Shown: positions 21,738 to 31,460 of the stretch, one piece after another
Position numbering within the stretch: position 1 is the stretch's first letter
Layout of the letters: each line of letters starts with the position of its first letter
Position numbers and translations under genes: made by a program
Notes under the pieces: model-generated
The model's input: only the letters and a program-made list of their open reading frames with translations
Databases searched by the model: none
What the model was told of the DNA's origin: nothing
From: Aedes albopictus
Taxonomy: Eukaryota > Arthropoda > Insecta > Diptera > Culicidae
Direction: 5' to 3'
Assembly (NCBI RefSeq): GCF_035046485.1
Contig: NC_085138.1
Span: 448,733,204 to 448,797,203 of the forward strand
DNA: 64,000 nt

Positions 21738-22190
21738 CAGGAATCAGAAGGCCGGCGCCAGAGGCACGATATCCTCCATTTAGGACATTTGTGCCATCGC
21801 CATACATATAAGCCTAATTCATCATTTACCTGAGGAAGAATGGGACTATGGATGGAATGGGATTATGAAAGGGAAAGGTGATGAAATAGGAAAAGGTGCC
21901 CAAGAAGAGAGAATGAACGCATAAGCGCAACGAGACCTCATAGCCCACACGGGTTTAATCAGTGCCCTGAAAGGGACACTGTAAAACGCATAAGCGTAAG
22001 CCTGTAGCTCATTGGAGGTAGCTTGTGACGTCATTCGACTTTCAATATGACATTGAAAGGCACGTCATCGAAAGCATCCTTAATATTCTAAAAATCACCC
22101 AAGGAAAAACTACGTTTGAGCAAGTGTTTTCTTGAAAACGTATACAACTTTGTGCAAAAAGAGTCACTGTGGACATCCCAAATTGGGAGG
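21738..22190 (-). mobile_element. Internally deleted copy of the RNase H-type LINE
   Basis: Positions 21738-22020 match the 3' end of the LINE at 1419-1690 (shared AGAAGGCCGGC, TCCAGAGGCACG-like and GACATTTGTGCCATCGCC words). Directly adjacent, 22030-22190 encodes IKDAFDDVPFNVILK on the minus strand, the RT motif A region, with a stop just before it. The rest of RT and RNase H are deleted. Confidence 0.75.
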
Positions 22191-22947
22191 CATGTGAGTT
22201 CACATGAATAGGCTTGTTAGCCAGACGAACATCACAGATGTGATAATCGACAATGTGTTTCAGAAAGCACGAGGTACCAGATAAATCTGGAACTCATTCC
22301 TTCTATCTACAACGCAACAAAACTACAAGAGTTCAAAACATGTTTAAATTCTCAAATCCCTTTGGAGAATCATTTTTTTCCTCCCCTGTTGGGGGAATGA
22401 AGCCACTGCCACTGGAGAAACATAGGACAAACCCCCATTTGTTCCTGGAGATTTGAAGTAAGCAGAGCTATTTAGTGCCCATTAAATCGATTCTATAGCT
22501 ACAATCCGTGAGGCAGAAGCTAGAGATTTGTAGCTATACAAAAATCTGGTTTTTCCGAAGATATTTGAACTTGAACAGATCAGAGTTCCATTCAGGAATA
22601 CCTCTTGTGGTCCACACAGACCACAGCAGGACAAGCTTATTTTAAAGCAATAGTTATGGTATACCACAATGGAGGGCGTTGTAGTAACAAAACCACAATG
22701 AAACTCACCTGAAGTAGCAATGGAAGCGAGTTATCCATAAAATGTGGTCGCAATCAATTAGTACAGGTTCCCTAGTTTGTTGAGCAGGGACGCCTGCATA
22801 CGCAAGGTTTGCGAAAGAACACTCAAACGTGAAAAGAAAGTCAAATGGAGATTCCTCATCCGACACATGCCAATCAGCCAACTCATGGCAAATTCTACTC
22901 ATGTAGAGTTGGGTTAGGTGCAATTCTTTGTTAAGTAACTGTACTAC
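22191..22947. other. Unassigned intronic sequence, possibly decayed LINE
   Basis: No clear coding unit. It abuts the LINE remnant and the gypsy target duplication (CTAAG at 22948-22952). Confidence 0.4.
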
Positions 22948-22952
22948 CTAAG

Positions 22953-23146
22953 TGTTGGATCCCAGCAATCATTTGTATCCAAAAATATTTGAATTTGATC
23001 ACAGCAACCCTCGTTTGACTATATAAGTGATGGGGCTGACAATGACAATGGATTGATTTTTCTAAGTTTGACTTCCTAATAAACTACAACTAGTGAAGAA
23101 AAGTATACTGAACTCTTTTATTCCGGAAGTATACCCGGATATATCA
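22953..23146 (+). repeat. 5' LTR of the gypsy element (194 bp)
   Basis: It starts TGTTGGATCCCAGC and ends GGATATATCA. TATATAAG near 23021 and AATAAA near 23079 serve as likely promoter and polyadenylation signals. It matches the split 3' LTR apart from a few bases and a short deletion. Confidence 0.88.
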
Positions 23147-23176
23147 GCTGGCGACGAGGATTCAAGAACCGAAGCG

Positions 23177-24705
23177 ATGGCGGAACTTCAAGAGGCGATA
23201 CTCCAGATGGCGGCGCTCCTGCAGAAGCTAGTGCAACCAACACCAGCCCCTAGCAACCCAAAGCAAACACTCGAAGCCTTGGCAACCAACATCAGCGAAT
23301 TTTCGTTCGACCCGGAGAATGGCATCACCTTTGAGAAGCGGTACAGCCGGTACGCAGACCTTTTCGATTCGGATGCCAGGGTGTCCGGCCATTTGGCCGA
23401 ACGCCGTTTAGCCGAATGCCGTTTGGCCGAACGCCATTTGGCCGAATGCCATCTGGCCGAATGGGTCATTTGGCCGAATCGTGATCAAACGAATTCAGAA
23501 GAAGTCTTCGACATTCTTATTCCCAATATGATCATCAGAAATATTTCCTTCTTTTAATAATAGGCTATTCTTTCTACTTTTGATATTCAGTGCTTAGTTG
23601 ACGTTAAAACTGCCTATATTTTATCAAAGATTTTTCCTTCTTTGACTCATAGGCTGTTCTTTCAAGTTATACTGAGGCTGGGAACGGGGGCATGGTCACC
23701 TAAGTTCATCATTCATTTTTCGGCCAAACGGGATTCGGCCAAATAACCCTTTCGGCCAAATGGCGTTCGGCTAAACGGCATTCGGCCAAATGACCCGGAA
23801 CCGATGCCAGGAACCTGGAGGATGCTGCCAAGGTACGTTTGCTGCTGCGGAAGTTGGACACACCGTCTCACACGCGGTACACCAACTACATCCTGCCGAA
23901 GCTTCCCAGAGACGTCAACTTCAACGACACCGTAGAAACCTTGAAAATTTTCGGCTCGCAGACGTCCATCTTCAACAATCGGTACCAGTGCCTGCAGCTA
24001 GTGAAATCTGAAGCAGAAGACATAATCAGCTACGGAGGAAAAGTCAACCGTGCCTGCGAAGAATTCGACTTCAAGAACGTGAAGATTGACCAGTTCAAAT
24101 GCTTGGTGTTCGTCTGTGGCCTCAAATCCCACTGCTACGCGGACACCCGAGCCAGGCTGCTCTCCCGGATAGAGGCTGAAACCCCCGAAGCTCCCGTTAC
24201 TCTCCAACATCTGATCGACGACTATCAGCGGCTCGTTAATCTCAAGGCGGACACCACCATGATCGAGCGTCAGTCAAGCTCGAAGCCATCGGTTCACGCG
24301 GTGCAGGAGAACAAGGAGACTTTTCGACAGCAGCAGACCTCGAAACCGGAAGGTAAGACGCCTCGCACACCTTGCTGGCATTGCCGCCAGATGCACTTCG
24401 TTCGGGGTTGCCCTTTCTCGAGCCACCAGTGCAAACAATGCAACCGTAGTGGCCACAAGGAAGGCTACTGTGGCTGCTTCTCCAGGACGAAACCAAACCC
24501 ACCCGGGGAGGAGAAGAAACCATCGTCGAAAAAATCAAGTCAACCAAGTAAAGCGAAATCCCGGGGCGTGTACATCGTGAACCACATCGTACAACACTCC
24601 AGCAAGCGGAAGTACGTGCCGACGTTTATCAACGGCGTGGCAACCAAGCTGCAGTTGGACACAGCAAGCGACATCACGGTGATTTCGAAGCAAACCTGGA
24701 ACTAA
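23177..24705 (+). pseudogene. gypsy gag and start of protease, interrupted by a MITE
   Basis: Starting at ATG 23177 (MAELQEAILQMAALLQKLVQ), the frame runs to YADLFDSDAR, is interrupted by the 23380-23802 MITE, and resumes with NLEDAAKVRLLLRKLDTPSH. Two zinc knuckles follow: CWHCRQMHFVRGC (CX2CX3HX4C) and CKQCNRSGHKEGYC (CX2CX4HX4C), typical of nucleocapsid binding RNA. The retroviral-type aspartic protease begins with LQLDTASDITVIS and is cut by TAA at 24703-24705, right after KQTWN. The protein would package the element's RNA; the copy is broken. Confidence 0.85.
23380..23802. mobile_element. hAT-type MITE, 423 bp, TSD GATGCCAG, in gypsy gag
   Basis: An 8 bp duplication GATGCCAG lies at 23372-23379 and 23803-23810. 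The ends GGTGTCCGGCCATTTGG and GGTTCCGGGTCATTTGG are inverted. Both ends carry several TTGGCCGAATGCC-like subrepeats. Excision restores the Gag reading DSDAR-NLEDAA. An 8 bp duplication supports hAT origin. Confidence 0.85.
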
Positions 24706-25698
24706 CTGGGTAAGCCTACAATCAAGAAACCGTCCATCGAAGCCATGAACGCATCGGGCAAGCCGCTTCCTCTGATGGGTGAGTTCCAGTGCGAAGTAAG
24801 CATCAACGGCAAGAGTGGACAAGGAAGATGCTTCGTCACGACATCAGCCAACCTCAACCTCCTTGGCATCGACTGGATCGAACTGTTCGAGTTGTGGTCC
24901 GTACCCATCGACTCAATCTGCAACCAAGTGAAAGCGAAGCCGGTCGAGCAGCACGTTCGTGAATTTCGAGCGAAGCACGCGGACGTATTCAACGACTCCC
25001 TGGGGCACTGCAAGAAAATGAAGGTAAAGCTCTATCTCAAATCAAATTCCAGACCTGTTTTCTGTCCCAGGCAGCCGGTTCCCTTCAACACCATTCCCTT
25101 GGTCGATGCCGAGCTAATGCGACTGCAATCGTTGAGCATCATTGAGCCTGTCGACTTCTCCGAGTGGGCTGTACCTATCGTGGCGGTGCGCAAACCGAAC
25201 GGCCGAGTTCGCATCTGTGCGGATTACTCGACGGGGCTCAACGAGGTACTGGAGGCCAACCACTATGTCATTGCGGCACTCACCCTGGAGGAGGACCTGT
25301 CAAGCATTCTTTCCGACGCAACTGAAAAGGTTCCGGTTGCATTCCCAGCATTGCATCTCACCACTGCAGTTCAACCCTACTTCCACAGACGAGAATCGCT
25401 CAGCGTAGTCGACGGGTGCGTGATGTTCGGCGACAGGATTGTCGTTCCCGAGACGCTTCGACAGAAGATCCTGCATCAGTTCCATCGAGGTCATCCCGGA
25501 ATTGTACGTATGAAGGCAATTGCAAGAAGCTTAGTGTACTGGCCCGGCATCGACAACGAGATTGAGGACTACGTCAAGCGCTGCGTACCGTGCTCAACAG
25601 CAGGCAAGGCTCCAACGAAGACGACATTGCATTGGAATCGTGGCCCATTCCGGCCAAACCTTGGTCCCGGATTCACGTGGACTACGCAGGTCCAGTAG
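24706..25698 (+). pseudogene. gypsy pol: protease end, truncated RT, integrase zinc finger
   Basis: The frame continues the protease (LNLLGIDWIELFELW), then the RT N-terminus (CPRQPVPFNTIPLVDAEL, EWAVPIVAVRKPNGRVRICA, DYSTGLNEVLEANHY). It jumps directly to sequence that normally lies after RNase H (ETLRQKILHQFHRGHPGI). The deletion falls right after ANHY, so the YxDD active site and all of RNase H are missing. The integrase HHCC finger is present (HRGHPGI to CVPC). A frameshift near 25630 ends the frame as LHWNRGPF; the correct continuation SWPIPAKPWSRIHVDYAG is in another frame. Confidence 0.85.
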
Positions 25699-26114
25699 TT
25701 GGAGTCTACTTCCTGGTGGTAGTCGATCCCTACACAAAATGGCCCGAAGTGCACGCAACCAAATCCACGTCAACGAAAACCACCATCAAACTGCTGAACC
25801 AATCATTCGCAACGTTCGGCGTTCCAGAGGTAATCGTATCCGACAACGGTACTCAATTTTTGAGCCACGAATTTCAAGCGTTCTGTACCAGTCAAGGCAT
25901 CCACCATATCCGGATCGCTCCCTACAATCCCCAATCAAACGGATTAGCGGAAAGATTCGTGGACACGTTGAAGCGATGCCTGCGGAAAATTCGCTCGAAG
26001 GGAGAAACACTTGAGGAAGCACTCTACACTTTCCTTCAAGTCTACCGCACTACACCAACCGGTGACCTGGACGGCAGATCTCCGGCCGAGATGATGTTCA
26101 ACCGACCCCTTTGA
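25630..26114 (+). pseudogene. gypsy integrase catalytic core
   Basis: The frame carries SWPIPAKPWSRIHVDYAGPV, VSDNGTQFLSHEF and YNPQSNGLAERFVDTLKRCL, giving the D-D-E catalytic residues (VDYAG, SDNG, AERF). It stops with TGA at 26112-26114 just after AEMMFNRPL. The following frame at 26118-26534 continues the protein. Confidence 0.85.
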
Positions 26115-26714
26115 ACAGTGTCTTCTATGCTCCGTCCAACCGAACAATCCAACACCGAGTTCAGAGGCAGGACGAAACAGAACGCCGCTTTCAACAAGAA
26201 GCACGGCGCACTCCAGAGAAGTTTCCTGAACGGTGATTCCGTGTATGCCCAGGTACATCGTGCAAATTCCTGGCAGTGGGAACCAGCAACCGTGATCGAG
26301 AGGATTGGAAAGATCAATTACAACGTGTTCCTTGAAGATCGTCAACGACTCATTCGGTCGCACGCCAACCAGCTCGAGACTCGTGTTCCAGAACGCCGTA
26401 CCGCTCCAGCAGATCAACCGACACCACTTTCTGTATTTTTCGACGGGTTCGGATTGGCCATTCCAACCAAGACTCCACCGAACGCCATCCAACTTGAAGA
26501 TCAAGAACCACAGCGGTTTGATGAAGCACTTTAAGAGAATCCAGAAGATCCCTATCTGACGGATGATCTATCGGAATATGGAGCTGCCGGTAACGAAGAA
26601 GAAGATGAAGAACCACCGGTAGAACCAGTTCAACCAGCGACACCGATCCTAGAGAGAGGCCGGCGCATAATCCAACTTCCGGCCCGGTTCAAGCCCTACT
26701 GGATGATGAAGCCT
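26115..26714 (+). pseudogene. gypsy integrase C-terminal (GPY/F-like) region and tail
   Basis: It encodes GDSVYAQVHRANSWQWEPAT, VIERIGKINYNVFLEDRQRL and IRSHANQLETRV, which matches the small beta-barrel tail of gypsy integrases. A TAA at about 26534 truncates the charged tail; downstream residues such as RGRRIIQLPARFKPYW-like sequence are still visible in another frame up to the polypurine tract. Confidence 0.7.
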
Positions 26715-26749
26715 TAGGGGGAAATGTTGGATTCCAGCAATCATTTGTA

Positions 26750-28357
26750 CCGTGAGGTGCCCATATTTCGTGCACTTAAGAATTCTCAAAGTTTGCTAAA
26801 CTACTGAAATTTTACTGTAAAGTATATCAGATTATTTTCTTCAATAATATTTAGTGCTGGTACTGTAGCTCCCAAGAAAAATATAAATTAGGCAACTTCA
26901 CATTATACATGATAGTTACAGCATTAGTTTCGATTTGTTTGAAAGTGCCAAATTTCGTTCAAAATGGGTCCAAATTTCGTTCACTCTAAAAGACATAGAA
27001 TTCGCCTAAATCTAGACGAACATTTGAAAAGGGCCTATCTGCTTTGCGTAAACAAACATGTTTTTGTCTCTGTAGGGCCCATCTGCATCCACCCACGCAC
27101 ATCAACACTTTTATCAGAAAGAGTGTTCTTCAAGCTATCTGTTAAGGGTGTTGATGTGCGTGGGTGGATGCAGATGGGCCCTACAGAGACAGAAACATGT
27201 TTGTTTACAATAAGCAGATAGGCCCTTTTCAAATGTTCATCTAGAAATGTGTTAATTTTCAAAACGTAGCATACTCGTAGAATACCCATAAAACCATAAC
27301 GTGTTGATAAAATCGATGTCTGTGACGAAATATGAGTGAATATTTGCTGTTTCCCACGTTCGTCCCGGATGTTAACATAAAGATTTCCAAAAATTCTTCT
27401 GTAGTTTCAACGGTTATTATTTTTGACGTTTGTTTTGCTCTTTAATTGACATCCTAATCAAACAATATGTTGTTTGCTATTTGAATCTAATTTTCACTAA
27501 CTTTGCTGATGATCAGTAATGTGAATCAATTCATTTTTGTACCTTATTGTAGCTTTTTACCTTTCTATTATGTCACATAATTTATGTGCCATTAATAGGC
27601 ACATTCCTCGGGAGGTTAGTTCTAGTAAAGTGTCGTCTTCCAAATTTGTGTTCTGGCGATAAGGCTTACGGCAAAACATTGCTGGAATGAAACTAGCGGA
27701 TGTAAGCTACTAATCCTAATGTTTGGACAAAAAAATCATCCTTAGCATACTTAATATTCCCGCATTTATAAATTTGTTTTTTTTTTCATTTTCTACGTAG
27801 TTTCTGAGCAGGCTAATTTCAGACCAATTGAAATAGTTATTAGAACTATTATTAATAACCGAATCATGCGATGGCTGCAAGAACACATGAACCTTTAAAA
27901 CAAAATTATAAAAAAGAGTGCACGAAATTAGGGACCCATAGAAATTGTGGGTTCCTAATTTCGCCAACAACATAAATGTTGAAACAAAATAAGAAAACAA
28001 CATTTTTAAGTAATTTTATTGCGTATTATAATAAAACATATTGAATTGAAATAATCAAACATAAATTGGAATATTTACTTTTACTAGAGATCGAAATACT
28101 TGTTCACTTCCGTGAGTGTTGATTTTCTCGTATCTCTGAATATGGCATCTGCTATTTGCATACATTTGCAATTTATTTTTCAATCTTTGACATATATCAA
28201 TTTTTTCATTTATTTTTTTGTGAATTGTATTGAGATCAAATGCAGTTTTGAGGCTATAGCAAATTTTGGTTGATTCCGCTGTTAATTAGATGATTATGCT
28301 CTCAGATGTTAGAAGTGAACGAAGTTTGGGCCCGCGCGAAATTAGGGCACCCCACGG
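26750..28357. mobile_element. TA-flanked DNA element (1.6 kb) in the gypsy 3' LTR
   Basis: The ends CCGTGAGGTGCCCATATTTC and CCGTGGGGTGCCCTAATTTC (reverse complement) are inverted. TA flanks both sides and is also the LTR sequence at that point. An extra internal copy of the GAAATTAGG-type end motif lies at about 27925-27965. There is no transposase. Tc1/mariner-like by its TA target. Confidence 0.8.
27011..27245. mobile_element. Near-perfect foldback (~105 bp arms) nested in the 26750-28357 element
   Basis: The arms start TCTAGACGAACATTTGAAAA and end at the mirror AAATGTTCATCTAGA. The shared core includes GCATCCACCCACGCACATCA. The loop is about 35 bp. Small frames on both strands are mirror translations of the arms. 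Confidence 0.75.
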
Positions 28358-28525
28358 TATCCAAAAATATTTGAGTTTGATCACAGCAACCCTCACTTGA
28401 CTATATAAGTGATGGGGCTGACAGTAGATTGATTATTAAGTTTGACTTCCTAATAAACTACAACTAATGAAGAAAAGTATACTGAACTCTTTTATTCCGG
28501 AAGTATACCCGGATATATCACTAAG

Positions 28526-28690
28526 TAATCCATCAAACTGAAGCATCTCAAATTAATGTTTGAGCTACTTCAGATGAATCATTGTAGCAATACTACCAAA
28601 TATCAGCGTAAATATGTTGAATACAAGAGCTTACTTAAAGGCATCCATAAGGAAAGGTTGAAACATACTGCTAACGTTATTCTAATATAT
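28526..28690. other. Short unassigned spacer
   Basis: No element or gene was recognised between the gypsy target duplication and the following repeat array. Confidence 0.5.
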
Positions 28691-30230
28691 AGCAAGCTCG
28701 AGGCGAGCTCGAGTTCCTTCAAGGAATTTCTCCAGGGGTTACTTCTGGGCATTTATGCATTTATGAGTTCTTCCAGGAGTTAATTCTGGGGCTTCTTCTT
28801 GAAGTTTCTATGGGGATTCCTCCAGGAGAACCCTCCCAAAGTTCTCTCTGAAGATTTCTAGGGAGTTTTTGCAGGGAATTTATCCGGGAGGTCCACTCGG
28901 AAAATTCTGCAGGGAATTTCTCCAGGAGGTCCCTTTGGGGATTTCTTCAGGAAATACCTCTAAGGATTGCTTCAGGAGTATTCTGTGAGGTATAGAAAGT
29001 CCTATGGAGTTTTTTTTGAAGAGGTTCCACCTAAGCACTCCACTATAAATTCACTCTTAAGATTGCTCCAGCACATGTCTCTGGGTATTTCTTCAGGAGT
29101 TCCATGTAAGGATTTCAATGGAATTTGTGCAGCATCTGTGGATACTTCCAAGCGTTTCCTCAAGAGATTTAAATGGAATTCCTCAAAAGTTCCAGGAGTT
29201 CTGTCTGAGCTTTCCTCCCGAATTTGTCTCTGGGGATACCTTGTGGAGTTCCACTTAGGGATTCCTACAAAAGTTCCTGCGGATTCTGCGGGTTCTCTGT
29301 GGAATCTTCCAGGAATAACCTCTAGGGATTCCTGCAGAATTATCAGCAGAAGTTCTCTCTGGGGACTCTTCTATGATGATTTATCTTTGGGGATTCCTCC
29401 TGGAGTTCCTCCAGCGGATTCCTCCTGGAGTTCCTCCAGAGAATTCCTTCAAGAGTTCTCTCTGAAGATTCTTCCAGGAGTTCCTTTCGAGGATTTCAAT
29501 GAAAGTGCCTTTAGGTAATTTCACCAGAAGTTCTCTCTGGGAATGCTTACAGGTGTTCTCTTTGTAAGTTCGACCAGAAGTTTCTGTAGGGAATTTCTCC
29601 AGGAGTTAACTTTGGGAATTCCACCAGGAAATACCTCTAAGGATTCCTCCAGGGGTATTCTTTCTGGAATTTATTCAACGCATATCAATAAAGTTCCTAT
29701 AAGTATTTGTGTTTTAAGGAGTTCCCTATGAGGATTCCTCCAGAAGCTGCCTTTGCAAATTCCAGCTAAAGTTCCCGCTGTTGATTCCTTCAAGAGCTCC
29801 CTCTGGCGATTTCTGCTGGATTTATCTCTGGAGTTTTTTTTTCCAGAGTTTCTTCTGGGGATTCCCCCAAGAATTACCTCTGGAAGTTTCCTCTGGAGAT
29901 CTCTTGAGGATTGTGTCAGCAATATATTTTGGAGATTTTAATAGAAATTCCTTCAAGGAATTTCTCCAGGTGTTATTCTTAGGGATTTCTTGAGATTGAG
30001 AAGATTCCTTAGGGAATTCCTCCAAGAATTTTATCTGAGTAATCTTTCAAAAGTTTCTTCTAGTAAATTTGATCCTACAGGTGAATTATCCAGGAGAGCC
30101 CTTCGGCATTCCTCTAAGAGATACATCTGGAGATTTGTACTGGAAATCCTTCTGAGGGTTTCAATGAAAGTGCCTTGTGGGAGTTCCTCTAGAAGTTGCT
30201 TCTGGAGCATTTTTCAGAAATGAAGTTTCC
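28691..30230 (+). repeat. 1.5 kb array of degenerate GGGATTCCTCCAGGAGTTCC repeats
   Basis: Imperfect units of about 30-33 bp (GGATTCCTCCAGGAGTTCCT with many variants) run head to tail for about 50 units. The repeated frames within it are a by-product. The same motif recurs at 30600-30770, 42290-42470, 43340-43440, 43690-43800, 44200-44640, 48040-48620, 49140-49310 and 55740-57370. Confidence 0.8.
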
Positions 30231-30236
30231 TCTTAA

Positions 30237-30598
30237 GGCGAAACTGGAAGCATTTCCTCACTTTTTGGTTTTTGATTTTTCAATAAATAACGAAGCAATA
30301 TTTTCAAAATCGGTTTTCGTGCACATGTAGAGTATGGATCAACGTATCTTCTGATTTTTTTTTTGTAGTGGAAAAAGTTTTTCGTTTTTGCGGAAACCAT
30401 TTTTGAACAAAATTTTACAAAGAATGGTTTCTGCAAAAATGGAAAACATTTTCCAACTCAAAAAAAATCAGAAGAATTCTTGATCCATACTCTACATGTG
30501 CACGAAAACCGATTTTAAAAATATTGCTTCGTTATTTAATAAAAAAATTAATAAAAAATCAAAAACCGAAAAAATGAGAAAATGCTTCCAGTTTCGCC
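30237..30598. mobile_element. piggyBac-like foldback MITE, 362 bp, TSD TTAA
   Basis: GGCGAAACTGGAAGCATTT ends are inverted, with TTAA on both sides (30233-30236 and 30599-30602). The inverted arms extend about 150 bp, through ATCGGTTTTCGTGCACATGT and AGAGTATGGATCAA. It inserted into the degenerate repeat array, which resumes at 30600. Confidence 0.8.
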
Positions 30599-30827
30599 TT
30601 AAGATTTTAATGATAGTTTCTGCAGGGATTTTCTCCAGGAGTCCCTTTGAGGATCCATCGGGAAAAAAAACCTCTACGGATTCTTCCAAGAGTATTCTTT
30701 TAGAAATTTTCTCTAGGGATGTCAATGGAAGTACCTGTAGAGGTATTTTACCAAGAGTTTCCTCTTCATCGGCTGTTTGAGCCCGAATTAAGTTGATCAC
30801 CAATATTAACTTCTTTTCTGGAATAGT

Positions 30828-31460
30828 CTAGATAGCTGTGTAGTATCGGTATGCGAATGTCTCAATTGACTTAGAATAAGAATAACACTGTTTAGCACTT
30901 AACAACTCTTCTTTTCTTCAGTTGTCCGTGGGACACCTTTGCCAGCGGGTTGTTTGCACTTCTTTCGCAATTCCACTTAATCTTAGATAGATTCACTCCC
31001 CCGGGGCACTGTGCGAACGGATGAGAATAATCCCGTCGCAAATGGTAACTTTTCGGACACCACAGAACCGAACAAGACCGGAATACGTGTAAACGCGGCG
31101 GGATGCGAAATTCAACTGTTTATTGTTTTGTCTCTTATACTACTATTTACATGAAGGTTTTTTACACAGTGTGCTAGTGTGGACTTATTTGGGTGGTAAA
31201 TTCAATGTGTTTTTATGTGAATAGTGTGTTTATAAATGTATTAGGAAATTTCATTCTAAAATTATGTTAGTTTTAAACAAACACTATGGACCGCCTGTTC
31301 CGGTGGTAAGAGTCCTCTATATAAGTGGCAATATGCTTACCGCACCTTGGAATGAATGACTAGAGGTGCCGTCCACAGTATTTTGCCCTTACTGCGCTAA
31401 CCGAAACAATAGTGAACACGGACCTTATGTTACTCCGAGACAATCTGCTGCCCTTTTTAG
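30828..31460 (+). mobile_element. 5' end fragment of the RNase H-type LINE, interrupted by a solo LTR
   Basis: Positions 30828-30888 and 31280-31460 together match the reverse complement of 6400-6720. Shared words include GATAGCT-GTAGT-TCGGTA, TGTCTCAATTG, GACCGCCTGTTCCG, TATTTTGCCCTTACTGCGCT. Only the 5' untranslated part remains. Confidence 0.7.
30889..31279 (-). mobile_element. Solo LTR (391 bp), TSD AACAC
   Basis: The piece starts TGTTTAGC and ends TTAAACA on the plus strand. AACAC is duplicated at 30884-30888 and 31280-31284. It sits exactly where the flanking LINE sequence is interrupted. A reversed AATAAA at about 31120 suggests minus orientation. The 5 bp duplication and TGTT...ACA ends suit gypsy or BEL/Pao LTRs; the family is not resolved. 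Confidence 0.7.

Larger units (their letters stand above)
22953..28520 (+). mobile_element. Ty3/gypsy LTR retrotransposon with 5 bp TSD CTAAG, inactive, two nested insertions
   Basis: CTAAG flanks the element at 22948-22952 and 28521-28525. LTRs begin TGTTGGAT and end ATATATCA. Internal order is PBS-like TGGCGACGAGG, gag with zinc knuckles, protease, truncated reverse transcriptase, integrase, GPY/F-like tail, and polypurine tract AGGGGGAAA at 26716-26724. No envelope-like frame was seen. The intact duplication shows that both LTRs belong to one insertion. Stops, a frameshift, loss of the RT catalytic core and two later insertions make it dead. Confidence 0.9.
26725..28520 (+). repeat. 3' LTR of the gypsy element, split by a DNA transposon
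   Basis: The LTR pieces are 26725-26749 (TGTTGGATTCCAGC...TTTGTA) and 28358-28520 (TATCCAAAAATATT...ATATATCA). The 1.6 kb between them is the TA-flanked element at 26750-28357. Joined, the pieces match the 5' LTR. Confidence 0.88.

Noticed and set aside
22953..28520. Infectious retrovirus-like (errantivirus) copy
   Set aside because: No envelope-like frame was found, and gag and pol are broken; it is an ordinary dead gypsy retrotransposon.
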